Translations under genes and position numbers: made by a program
The notes under the pieces: model-generated
What the model saw: the letters and a program-made list of their open reading frames with translations, nothing else
The model's database searches: none
Told to the model about the DNA's origin: nothing
Assembly (NCBI GenBank): GCA_025738555.1
Contig: JAOVFP010000016.1
Coordinates: 2,542,001-2,606,000 of the forward strand
Reading direction: 5' to 3'
DNA: 64,000 nt
DNA from: Cyathus striatus
Taxonomy: Eukaryota > Basidiomycota > Agaricomycetes > Agaricales > Nidulariaceae
Shown here: positions 1-10,899 of the stretch, piece after piece
How the letters are laid out: each line of letters begins with the position of its first letter
How positions within the stretch are numbered: the first letter of the stretch is position 1

Positions 1-530
1 TACAACGATCTGACAAGCACCTACAGTGAAAGTAAAGGCTTAAGGCCTTACAAGATGTTTACGACTTTCGTGACATTGTTGAATGTATTTAAAACATTCC
101 AAAAACCCACGTTCTGGTTGCGGGCCATTTGGCGCTTGTTTGGGACGTTGTAATAGCAGATCCTGTGCCTTCACACACAGCTTTCTTCCACCTACGCCGT
201 TGGTGCCTGGATAATTAATAATAGAACTTGATATTGCTATGTACTAGAGATCTAAGTAATCGTCTTCCCTTCTACATATATGTATAGAGCTTATTGCTGC
301 AGCTCATGGAAGAAGAGTCGGAGGCTGGGCATTCCGATATACCGAATCAATAAGACGCCGAATCAAGTCTGGGGAACTGTTCTGTGCTCCGATCACATGG
401 ATTTTCTCAAAGAAAACTGTGAGTGCAGGCAAGGGAGAGCACTTAGTGCTTATCGTGGACATTTGTTCATGGATGAGCAGCATACAATTTGGAAATTTAT
501 GATCAGCTGCAGTAACGCAAGGTCTACAAT
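1..530. other. No recognisable gene
   Basis: Short open frames occur on both strands but none shows a recognisable domain, a good start context or a consistent splice pattern. The segment may contain more upstream sequence of the kinase relic that ends near 600, but I could not align it convincingly with the intact SRPK-like kinase at 51.6-52.9 kb. Confidence 0.4.
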
Positions 531-600
531 TGGAAGGGGTTGATGCCAGGGAGTTAGCATAACTCATTCCTAGTGGTTGGAAGGATATGATGGGGAATGG
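531..600 (+). pseudogene. 3'-end relic of SRPK-like kinase
   Basis: The bases at 559-581 reproduce almost exactly the last coding bases of the intact SRPK-like kinase in this window (52855-52877), encoding the motif LIPSGWK. The preceding bases resemble the codons for its DAEEV segment, but a stop codon (TAG at 555-557) sits between the two parts. Further upstream the similarity fades. I read this as the decayed tail of a second copy of that kinase. It could instead belong to a real last exon of a gene extending left of the window, but the in-frame stop argues against this. Confidence 0.35.
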
Positions 601-1008
601 AAAGACAGTTGATATGAACGTAGCATGCAGCCACAGAACTAGTGATGACTATGGCGACTGGTTGCACTCTCAACTTCTGCCTCCTAAGCTACAGTAAGGT
701 AGTGATGATGTGTGTGATGGGCACTATTACCGTGTAAAAGCAATACATACACAAAACCTACAGAACAGAAATCCCGAAGTTTAAGAAGCTATCACAATTA
801 CTCTGTTCAAATATCCTGATCACGAAGAGCAGAAGCAAACACTTAATCTCAGTATTCAGTGCACACAGAAAACATTCATACCCATCGAATAAAAAACTTT
901 CGAGGAAAGAAATAGGGAATGAAGACCTTAAATAATATCCAGGATCGCTGAAAATGGCACCTCCTTACAAGTTATTGAAAAATCTCGTACATAAGTAGTA
1001 CAAAGATG
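601..1008. other. No recognisable gene
   Basis: AT-rich spacer between the kinase relic and the 3' end of the TKL kinase on the other strand. It probably holds the kinase 3' UTR. No RNA gene or repeat was recognised. Confidence 0.4.
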
Positions 1009-3014
1009 TCATGTCTGATTCAGAGACTTCAGCAGCGATATGGAACTTTGAATTTCTGCCTCTGACATTTGGGAGCGTTGGTCTATGATAGACTTAAACG
1101 CTTCTGGACGAAGATCCCCCCAGATATCCAGGCCGCCAGCATCACATCTTACGAACTCCGTTTTTGACGATAATTTATCAACAATCTCTGATGCTTTGAG
1201 ACGGGTGATTGGGTCTTTGCACCAGCATTCTTCAATCAGTGACCAGATCCAATCCGTTAGACCCCAGTGAGTATATGGAGCACTGTTTGATTCGGGTTGT
1301 AGGGGACGCCGCCCTAACATAATTTGACGCATCACTGCAGCATCAATAGTACATTGATAGAATGGAACTTTCCCGACGAATATCTATATTTGCTTGTGAA
1401 TCAGATAACGAGGTTTCGACTCTTCGGCAAAACGAATCGATACCTCGTAACATACACAGGCAAATGCATACATATCACTTTCTTTTGTCGCGCCTATACT
1501 GTTCTCGTCCAGAAGCTCAGGAGCTTGCCATCTGATCGTTCCTGCGGTAGACACAGTAGTCTCAACAGATGGCCACGTCAATGACTGTGAGCAAACAATG
1601 GACGAGAGGCCAAAATCCGCCAAACAAGCTACTCCATTGTTAGATATAAGCACGTTCGCCTAATAAATGAGTCATTGATAAGAATGTTGTTATGAGCCAG
1701 ATGTTGTGAGAGAGAAGTTTCTTACTCCTTTCAAATCTCCATGTATAACAGATTGTTTATGTAGATATGCAATTCCCCCGGCGATGTCAGAAGTCTAAAT
1801 CGACCAATTAGAAAATGCGAGAAACACATTACTGGGAGAATGTTAATACCAGGTGCTTACGGTTAACGTCGGGATTTTTCTCGAGATATTCGTTCATATT
1901 TCCGTTATCCATCCAGGGAGAGACTAAACATATCCTTCCACCAGAATCTCCCAAGTGGTAAATGCCATAGAATGGTAAAATGTTCCGATTTTTTAAATGT
2001 CGCCATAGAATTGCCTCTGACATAAATCCCTAGTGTAAGAAATGAGTATAACTAATCTAGTTGAATCCAATCGGAATTTATACCTTTAACAGATCAGGTC
2101 TCTTGGACATCTGACTCGAATACAATTTAAAAGCTTTCAGCGATACATTTCGTTCATTGTAGTAGCCTTTATATATTTCACCAAAGTGCCCGGATGTAAC
2201 TGGATATTCTTCCCACTTGACATCAGTTAGAACTAACGATTTAGGGTATAATATGGAACGCTTCGATAAACGCTGAATTGCTTTTAGTAATACATTTCTG
2301 AATACTGACTCAAAAGGATCTGCGATGATAAGCTTGGAGTCGAGTAACTGGATTTTGATATTAGTATACGCTCCGTCGAACGGCTGTTTGCGTTACCATT
2401 TGCATTACATCCAAAACAGACTGTGCATTCTTTCCTTCCAAACGCAACAGTTTCCTGTATTCGGTCTTGTTCCCCAAAACAACTTGTAAAATGTTGCGTG
2501 CATCGGAATACGAGGTTAACAATATGCTGAGCGCTTCGCTTGACCTCAGAAAGCTTTTTGAATTTCGCTGCAAGCCGCCTCTCATATATTCCATGTTATT
2601 TTCATCTACACCATCCTTATCGCCCCAGTCGCCTCTCGCCAGCAGTAACGTCCGATGATACGAACTGGGTGCAGGTTGGCGAATAATCCGGTTTGGAGGC
2701 AGTCTCATGTCCGAATCGAAGAGACTATCCTTTTCTTTACGAAGCCGTTTCTGCTGTGCTTGATCATGTTCATTTTGGCTGAGTCTTCGTTTCTTTTTAC
2801 TATTAGAAGGGATTGTAACTAGGGTTCGGGTATAATTTCCATTCTCGAATGTGAAAAGTTCTGGGGAGAAGCCTGAAGAGTTATCCCTAAAATAGGTTTG
2901 GGAAGGGAGATATGTTAGATATGGAGTCATATATTGCACTGGGATTGGGGTAGAAGAGTTCTGTGGCAGTGAACGCGTGATAGCTTCCACCGGATTTTCG
3001 TTTGAGTTCTGCAT
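1009..3014 (-). CDS. TKL-type protein kinase (Agaricomycete expansion)
   Basis: Predicted Ser/Thr kinase of the tyrosine-kinase-like group that is expanded in mushrooms. Frames join through at least five short introns. The first, about 2345-2393, is 49 nt with a TACTAAT branch site. Visible motifs in order are the glycine loop GHFGEIYKG, a lysine in VSLKAFK, the catalytic loop VIHGDLKGANVLI (HGD instead of HRD, common in fungal TKL kinases), ADFGLS (DFG), the activation-segment end GTIRWQAPELL, and ESDMYAFACVCYE followed by a VGKVPF-type stretch. The C-terminal lobe ends in DPITRLKASEIVDKL. An N-terminal region of about 230 residues with a basic KKKRR patch precedes the kinase. I chose the Met at 3014 over an in-frame Met at 3128 because a TATA-like element lies between them. 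No break is seen, so it looks functional. The substrate is unknown. Confidence 0.85.
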
Positions 3015-3077
3015 ATCAACGAAAAAGATAGTAATGGCAAGAAGAGAGAGGAAATGTCGATGGGGCGCGCTGCGTGG

Positions 3078-3090
3078 GTTTAAATATGCA
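3078..3090 (-). promoter_or_regulatory. TATA-like element of TKL kinase
   Basis: On the minus strand the sequence reads GCATATTTAAA about 65 bases upstream of the Met at 3014. It is a plausible TATA box and favours that start over the Met at 3128. Transcript data are lacking. Confidence 0.3.
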
Positions 3091-4007
3091 AATGACAAGT
3101 TGCCAGCTTCCATTATTTGCTGTTGCATCTAGTCTTACTAATATCAAATCAACAGAGCACAGCCATGCACGGGAAGGTGATGACACTGCACGTGGTAGGT
3201 GAAACACCGGGAATGCAAGGGGTCCGCAAGAATTGAGCAACCAGCGTTTTTGAGAAAATCAGAAGAGCAGTTTATAATGTAAAGAGAGTGATATAACCGA
3301 AGTCGGTAGGAAGGGGGTTGTAGAAAGAGAGGGCTTTCGTTAAAGATTTGAGATATTATTTCATCGTATGAAAGGCTCGTGTTTTGAAGACGAGTCAGAG
3401 ATATTTTAAGATCATATTTGGCCGAGCAGTGAGGTCCTCATTGATCTTCCCAGTGCATTGACAATTCAGAAGATGGGCTGATAGAAGAGACGAAGCTGAC
3501 ATTCAGCTCAAGGTTCATAAATACTTAGTCGTGCCAAAGTCGTGTTTGTTAGAAAAGAGAGTGGGTCCTCCGTTGCGATACTGGGTCTGGCAGAGGCGAG
3601 TCTTTTAAAGATTACGATTAGCGAATCATATCATTGAGCTTGATGTCAGCTCTTGGTAGAGGAAAGAGGGAATTTTTGCGTTCGTGATGCTGATAGTCGT
3701 GATTGAGAGAGGTGAAGTTGAACGAGCGTAGTTGAACAAGAAATTTTAGCGTCGGAATGTACGGGTCCGCAGCTCCGGCCCAGACCTCCGAGATTGAGGT
3801 CCGAAATGATATTTCCGGATATGGTATGAGGGGGTTGCATACGGGTTGGCACGTTCAGGGCTCCATACAACTGGGTACTTGTCCAACGTCCAACTTGCTC
3901 CTGCTCTTCGTCCTCAACAGCGAGCACCCACCCAGCTTCGCCCTCATACCTGCCAGCCACTCGATACCCGACGCCTCACGAACACATACAGTACATATAC
4001 CATTTTA
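3091..4007. other. Divergent promoter region
   Basis: Spacer between the minus-strand TKL kinase and the plus-strand IKS1-like kinase, so both promoters must lie here. Several open frames overlap on both strands between 3640 and 4000, but they look like upstream and leader sequence of the IKS1-like gene. No separate gene is supported. Confidence 0.4.
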
Positions 4008-6667
4008 ATGTCTGTCCCCTCATCTCCTTCCACCCCCAGCAGCAGCAGCAGCGTCCTCTCCCTCGTCCCCGTTAGCCACCAGCATAGATCCCACGGACCA
4101 GAATGGCAGCCTATCCTGCACTCATCCAACCAAGTCGTCCTGTACAACCCGCGCTCGCATGCGCTCTCCGTAGCCCGTGCCCCGCATCTTCCCCGCCGGC
4201 CATGTCCGTACTGCAAACAGCCCCTCCCTGCCGGCTTCGTGCCGTCCCTCGTGGACGAAGTCGAGGATGAAGAGACGGTGGATGGCGAGATCAAGAGGGG
4301 GGAGTGGGATGATGACGATGATGACAACGAGATTGATGAGGAGAATTACACGAGAGTGTCGGATTATTTCCAGTTGCTTGCGATTGCGAATGAGAGCTCG
4401 TCGAGAGTGGGGACACCTACTCCTTCCAGGCGGGGGAGTATAAGAGGTATTAATGGGAAAGGGAAGGGTAAAGGGACTGGGGGGAGTGGAAGTGGGAAGG
4501 CGTTCCCTGTGGAAGCTATGGCCGAGGGGTACTTTAAGACGTTCTTCCAGGAGGAGTATAAGCTTGGGATGGGGGCTAATGGGTCTGTGTTTCTGTGTCA
4601 GGTATGTTTCCTGGGTTCTTTAGCTTAGCGATGCTAATGCATGACTTTAGCATGTATTAGACGGCAACCCACTAGGTCACTTTGCAGTAAAAAAGATAGC
4701 TGTAGGCGAATCACACTCATACCTACTCAACATCCTCCGCGAGGTACGTTTCTCCCTTGGGCTTTTAGGTATCCATTAACACCAACCAGGTCCGACTCCT
4801 CGAGCGCCTGCATCACCCCAACATAATAACATACCACCATGCCTGGCTCGAATCGTGTCAATTCTCCACCTTCGGGCCGAAGGTACCTACACTGCAGTAC
4901 GTTTCTCTCTCTCTCTTCATGTTCGTGAAATAACGGTATCTAGTGTGCTAATGCAGTGGGCGGAAGGCGGCTCGTAAGGTCCTCGTTTCCCTTACCTAAA
5001 CCTGAGCTAAGGCAGTGTTTTAGATTAGACGACTTCATTGACGTCCGACTGGGCCGAAAACCACAGCATATACATATCAACCCCCTCGCCCCATTCACCA
5101 CCGACAAATCCCCCTCCCCTTCTCCTTCAGCGGAAATCGGTTCTCCACCTCCACCAGAGACACATTCCAGGTTCCTTTTCTCCCTTCCTCCTTTAGTATC
5201 TCAACTCACAATGCACTAGATCAGCTCGCATCCGCGCTTTCCGCGCGTACCAACGCGCTCCACCCTCCGAGAAAGCCAAGCTCAAATCGCAGCTGTCTAA
5301 TAACACGCAGCAGTGGACTGCAGTGCATCTACTGAGTGCAGACGAGGTAAAAAGTCTGTTTAAGGATGTTGTGGAGGGTCTTGCGTTTCTGCATGATAAG
5401 AGTATACTTCATTTGGATCTGAAACCGGGCAATGTGCTGTTAACGTGGGATGAGGGACGGTTAATGTTCGTCTTTCCCTTCTCTATTTACGTTTGAGGTG
5501 CTGATGAAGGGTGTAGACCTCGAGCGATGTTATCCGATTTTGGAACCTCGCGGGACATGATCAACACAAACCTTGCACGAAGCGGGAACACAGGGACACT
5601 CGAATATACCTCCCCCGAATCGCTTCCCTCCCCAAAAACAGGCCTCCTGCAACAAATCGACTCGAAATCGGATATGTGGTCTTTAGGTATGATCCTGCAC
5701 AAACTCCTCTTCTTCAAGCTACCGTATAGGTACGCCGCGGAGGGCGACGCGGCTGACGGACCGAGAAGTGGTGAGGGGGAAGGCGAGGGCGGGAAGCTGA
5801 AGAGGCTAGAGAGGGAGGTATTGGAGTATCCGGGGTTTAAGCCGAATATGGGGGTGCAGAATGCGTTTGAGGCGAGGAGGTTGCCAAGGAGCTTTTTGGT
5901 GTTGCTTGAGAGTTTGTTGAATCGCGTGCCGCTTGCGAGGCCTTCGGTGGATCGGGTTGCAGGTGCTATTAGAGAGGGGAAGGTGTGTTCTTTTCTTTCT
6001 TTCTCTCGCTCTTTTTTGTCTCTGTTTTCGTCTTACTGATGCTGAGAGCAGTTTGATCCACTACATGAATCACCGATAAACCTCGACGCTTCGTCTTCCG
6101 TTCTCGTACCCATCCGACCGTTTAAAACGCCTCCACCAGTCGCACGCAACACATCGGATGAACTGGACAGCCTAGCAGAGCGAACGAAACTTCTCGGGTT
6201 GCCTTCTCCCCCGATCTTGGGGCAGTCTATGCAGGATCGAGAGTGGAAGGAGAGACCGGTGTGGGCACGCATTGTGGGTTTTGTTGGCAGTGGTGAGGGC
6301 GGGAGTGGAAGACGGAGGGGAATGTGGATGAGGTTGTGTAAGAGCTGTTTGATGGCTGCCAAGGTTTGTTTTTGTTCCCGTTCTCCTTTTCTTTTCTTCT
6401 CTTCTCTTTTATTTCCTCGACTTTTTTCTTTACTGGGAATGGGTTTTCTAACTATAAGAGTAGATTCTTTCGCTCCCGGCGCTTTGTCCTGCGCCTTCAC
6501 GCCCACGCTTACTTGTATCGGCATTGTTGCTGGGTGCTGCGGTGGCGGATACGGCGGTGGAGGTTCGAGATGAGAGGAAGGCGATCAGGGTTAGTGCGCT
6601 CCTCGCGCTTTTGCATGTGGGTGTTGTTGTGTTTATTGGGAAAGGCGGGTGGGGGTGTGTTGGGTGA
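4008..6667 (+). CDS. IKS1: IKS1-like serine/threonine kinase
   Basis: Resembles the fungal IKS1 kinase family, a poorly characterised Ser/Thr kinase. The N terminus has the family's zinc-ribbon-like PCPYCKQPLP motif near residue 65, then an acidic stretch of D/E residues and a GKGKGKG run. The kinase domain starts with LGMGANGSVFLC, followed by FAVKKI (ATP lysine), ILHLDLKPGNVLL (HLD catalytic loop), MLSDFGTSRD, LEYTSPESL (APE region) and SDMWSLGMILHKLLFF. At least six short introns are needed. The last exon, after the intron beginning at 6364, reads in a frame with hydrophobic stretches (LLVSALLLGAAVAD and ALLALLHVGVVVFIG), so a membrane-anchored C terminus is likely, as in other family members. 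The stop is at 6665-6667. No disruption was found. The pathway is not known from the sequence. Confidence 0.85.
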
Positions 6668-7457
6668 TTCTGTGTGGTGTTAGGTTACTAGACATTGAAG
6701 GAAGAAGGGAGTGCTTTCGTTATTCCATATCATCTCACATTAGTATCATGCCGCTGTCGTTTCATCAGGTATTAGTTCATGCAATAAAGTATGGTTATGC
6801 AGTCGGGTTTTTTTATCGAAGTGGTACTTAATTTGTTTCTGTGTGCTTATACATTAACACTCCTCGTCCACTCGCTATTTACTTAAGTAGCCTTCAGTCA
6901 AGGTGACACACAAGTATAAAGAAATAGGGCCGGCAAGCGGCAAAGCCCATTACTTACCCTCGTGTTTAAATGTTTTAAAACAGTGGCTTTGGGCTGTAAT
7001 ATGTTGCTGCTATGTACAACGAATTGCTGCTTCTGATGTTCTATACAGGCTAGAGGAGCCTCGTTCCCTCGGTAGCGTTCAAGCAGGCAAGAAGGAATGT
7101 GAGAACATCCATTAGGCTTGCTGTACCTGTCAGGAACGACAAAATTCCCGTTTTCACAACAGCACTTCCAGCCTAGTTTATATCGCAATTGGTATATAGT
7201 GACGAGATACAGGCTCGCAGAGAAGTATCTCCAGAAGTTGCGAGAAAATAAGGAGCAAGGGTACAAACCTGTAGTCTCACTTTGCACATGTGTGCGGCGT
7301 GGCTTCCTCAGGATTTCTACATAAGATGCATTCCTTTAACATCGAACGTTTCAAGCTAGGGATGTCGTAGCTCCGTGCAGCCGACTTTCTCTAGCAGTGT
7401 ATCTGATGTCTTGCATACATTGTGCATTATATATTATATATCAATCCCAGGAATTTA
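6668..7457. other. Convergent spacer, no gene
   Basis: Lies between the 3' ends of the IKS1-like kinase and the ThuA-like gene. Overlapping frames at 6900-7320 on both strands have no domain, no splice logic and no resemblance to anything I recognise. I take the region as 3' UTRs and spacer. Confidence 0.4.
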
Positions 7458-8892
7458 CTACAAGAGTGTAGCTTGAATAATGTCCGCAAGCAATAAACCC
7501 ACTGTCACCAATTGGATGCCTGTAATACAACTTGCCATCACTTTTACAGCTCCAGATGAACTAACCTTGGGTCAAGACTTGGATGGCGATATATTCATCA
7601 TCATAATTACTTACCTTGATGTAGGTTCAGCTGTCATGGGGGAGATCAAGGTCTGGCTACTGGATATAATTATTTGTGATGTTGTCTGAGAGGCTTGATT
7701 TCCTACGAGAGCGGACGTATTGGTTGCCCTAGTTGTGTTAGATTGTAAAGTCCACATGATACCACCTAAAACGTGAGACAGTTCATCCTATTGGTTATAA
7801 AAATTGAGCAAGCTAACATTTATACTTCAGGGGACAGATCCCACCTGCCAAGTTTCATTTAGGTGTCCTAAGCTCGTATAGAAGCTTCGTCCAGCAGTTT
7901 CACCGTCCTCCACATCAGCGCCATGTGTTTGGAACCAAGCTGTATGAGACCTTAGTTAGTGAAATTACTGACTACGGATACACAGTCCGTACCCAGTGGA
8001 TGGGGCAACCCTTGGTTGAATGTCCTGTTTCCATTGTCTGCGAATGTCAGTTACTTCGTCTCTCTATCTGTAAGAGTTCACGCACCTATGTAGCTTGATT
8101 CATTAGCTGCTAGCACCACGGTCGCCCCAATATCTCGAGGGTCTGACTGAAAATTATACCTAAGTATCTCACGTTGTAGGTTAGAACCACGTAAGTACCA
8201 CGATAATGTAATAATTCCTTACATTTCGTCCTCCACTCTCCATTCGGAAGGAAGCATACTGGTACTCGGATGCGTGTCGTCAATGACATCAACTGTCTAA
8301 AGTTAAAAGATAAACACTTAGCGGTCAGAAAACCATGTAGACACAAAATATATACATACCGCATTCTGTAGTGGAGGATGATAGTCGAACAAGGCTCCTA
8401 TATCATAAAGCAGCCTTTTAGAAGCTATAAACAAATAAATTATGGACAACTTACCAAGTTCTAGTTCATAGAACATATCATTGCGGAGAGTATCACTTGC
8501 TGAATGGATCGCGACGAAATTGCCTCCAAAGTTAAGGTATTTTTGAAACGCAGTCTTGCCATTTGCGTCGAGAACTAAGTACGTCAAACGCTCAATTTAG
8601 CGCCAAGATGGTGTATGCAATGCCTTTAAGTACCTTCTCCAGTAGTGCTTAGAAATAACAGAACGTCATATCCCGCTAACGTTTCATCGCTAAATTGTGC
8701 TGGGTCTTCAGTATGGTCAAAGATCATATTAACGGAGGACGCCTTGGCTTGTAGAGCTTCCACTGCAGTGGGTATAGAATCATGGCGAAACCCAGTTGTT
8801 CGAGTATATATGAGTACGCGGGCAGGCGTTTGCGCAGAAGCCGACACAATTGCAAGACATACAATAAATGTGAGTAGGAGCCGTAATTCCAT
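7458..8892 (-). CDS. Secreted ThuA-like domain protein
   Basis: ThuA-like (class I glutamine-amidotransferase-like fold) protein, a family tied to sugar utilisation in bacteria and of unknown reaction in fungi. The N terminus is a signal peptide (hydrophobic LLLTFIVCLAIVSASA core), so it is probably secreted or cell-surface. The mature part begins ARVLIYTRTTGFRHDSIP, then GYDVLLFLSTTGEG, GGNFVAIHSASDT, ALFDYHPPLQNA, DDTHPSTSMLP and GLPHPLGTAWFQTHGADV, and ends with GRSFYTSLGHLNETW, all typical of the family. About seven small introns are required. The C-terminal exons are rich in Ser, Thr and Asn, and the last exon seems to end in a hydrophobic tail (IQLVTVGLLLADIIQATLL), which would fit a GPI or membrane anchor. 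The last splice site, and therefore the stop at 7458, is uncertain: a stop just after 7632 is the alternative. Confidence 0.8.
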
Positions 8893-10259
8893 GAAAACGG
8901 AGAATGTTGGATGAAGGAAACAGAAAACAGAATAAATAAGCTTGGCAATATCTCGATTAATAATGATGATGTGAGATATGCAATGATATCAAACGTATCC
9001 ACGGGCTGCGGATACAATCTATAGGATCAACATGTAAAGTGCGGTATTTATATCTACAGGGATGAGAATTAAGGAGCTAGATAGTCGTCAGTCATTACAT
9101 GATATCATAAGGTGCGGTGTGGCCAGTGTGAACATATGTGTGTATCCAGTATTATAAGCGGAGAAAGCGCGTTGCAGTCGAAAAGCGAGAGCGAGAGTAT
9201 GCAACCGAAGGTCATTGATGCTGGCATCCAGGTTCCCGACCCATGCTATAGTGACTGAACTCGTCATCGTCATCTTTATTGTATTCCCAGTCGTCGTCGT
9301 CGCATTCGCCGAACTGAGAGGGAAAGGCGTGGTCAAAGGAGTTGGGGCTAGCCGGAAAGGAGCGTGAACGCACTTCGACAATGTCGCTCTCACGCGCGTG
9401 CAACATCCACCACCCCACCGCTAAAAACATCATATGCACACAAAGCCACCCGTAATCCGATACACACTCCCACAAGTTTCGGTCCGGACTGTTCAGTACT
9501 AGAGTCCCGCTTTTCAGATGGCCGTTGTGTCAGTGGTTTATTCTGAAGACAGTGGTATGTAACTGGCACCGGTGAAGGGACACCAAAATCCTCTATTCAT
9601 AGATGTATAGGTTCTGGGTGAGAGTGAAGGAGACAGAGAGCATGTTGAAAGCAATTGGGGGATTAAGCGCTAGGGCAATGGTGGATGTATCGAATCTTGA
9701 GCTTGAGTTGCAACGGAGGGGTGAGGCCTAAATATTTGAATATTGAACGTTGAACGTTGAACTAAAATAAGCCTCCCTGGAGGTGTGCTACGTTGAATAT
9801 CTCTCGATGAGGAGGTTAGAGAGTGCAGGGTACTGAATAGGAGAAAGTACCTCGATCTTGACTGATCGCTTTGTCACACGGCGTTACAAGGTGTCAGCCA
9901 ATCATGTTGCGAAAAGTGAGATCCCGAACGCGATCCACAAATTGCCTTTCTAGGAAGTCCAAATGTTCCCTACAACCCAACCACTTTAAAAGGTAGTGGG
10001 AATTTTGAACAGTCTTCAAGATTATGATGTAACGACTCTAATTTTCTTGTTATGTTTTAAACCTGGTACTGCAAGCACGTAACACACTGAGCATTGTACA
10101 ATTTATTTTTCTGCCTCTCATTTACAATTGACACATATAATCTCAGACATCCAGATTCATTTAACAGAGCTGCTAGCCTAAGCTCGTAGCACAACAAGCT
10201 GTCGTCATAAAATCCTTTAAGTCAAATCAACGGGGCGCATGAAGAATGGTCGTCTCACC
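8893..10259. other. Spacer without recognisable gene
   Basis: Contains the ThuA-like promoter and, at its right end, the 3' region of lectin copy 1. Small frames at 9088-9546 on both strands are compositionally odd (Thr- and Asp-rich) but have no family signature. A short direct repeat of a GTTGAAC-type unit lies at about 9737-9762. Confidence 0.35.
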
Positions 10260-10745
<486 letters not shown>

Positions 10746-10887
10746 TTACATGCCTTGTTGTTTGTTGAGGTTGCGGGTCTGTGGAAAATTAAGTTAACAT
10801 TGAGAACAGTGTCGAGAAAAGATTGTACCTACTGACTGAAGTGAGGAAAGATATTTGATGAGGATCCTCTCGTTCGCAATATGGCCC

Positions 10888-10899
10888 TCTTTTATAACG
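10888..10899 (-). promoter_or_regulatory. TATA box of lectin copy 1
   Basis: The minus strand reads GTTATAAAAG about 200 bases upstream of the lectin start. The same TATAAA-type element lies at a similar distance upstream of lectin copies 2, 3 and 4, with a leader intron between element and start codon. Confidence 0.5.

Noticed and set aside
6900..7320. Overlapping frames on both strands after the IKS1-like gene
   Set aside because: No domain, no splice logic and heavy overlap on both strands. Best explained as UTR and spacer.
9088..9546. Thr/Asp-rich frames on both strands
   Set aside because: Low-complexity composition, with no start context or family similarity.
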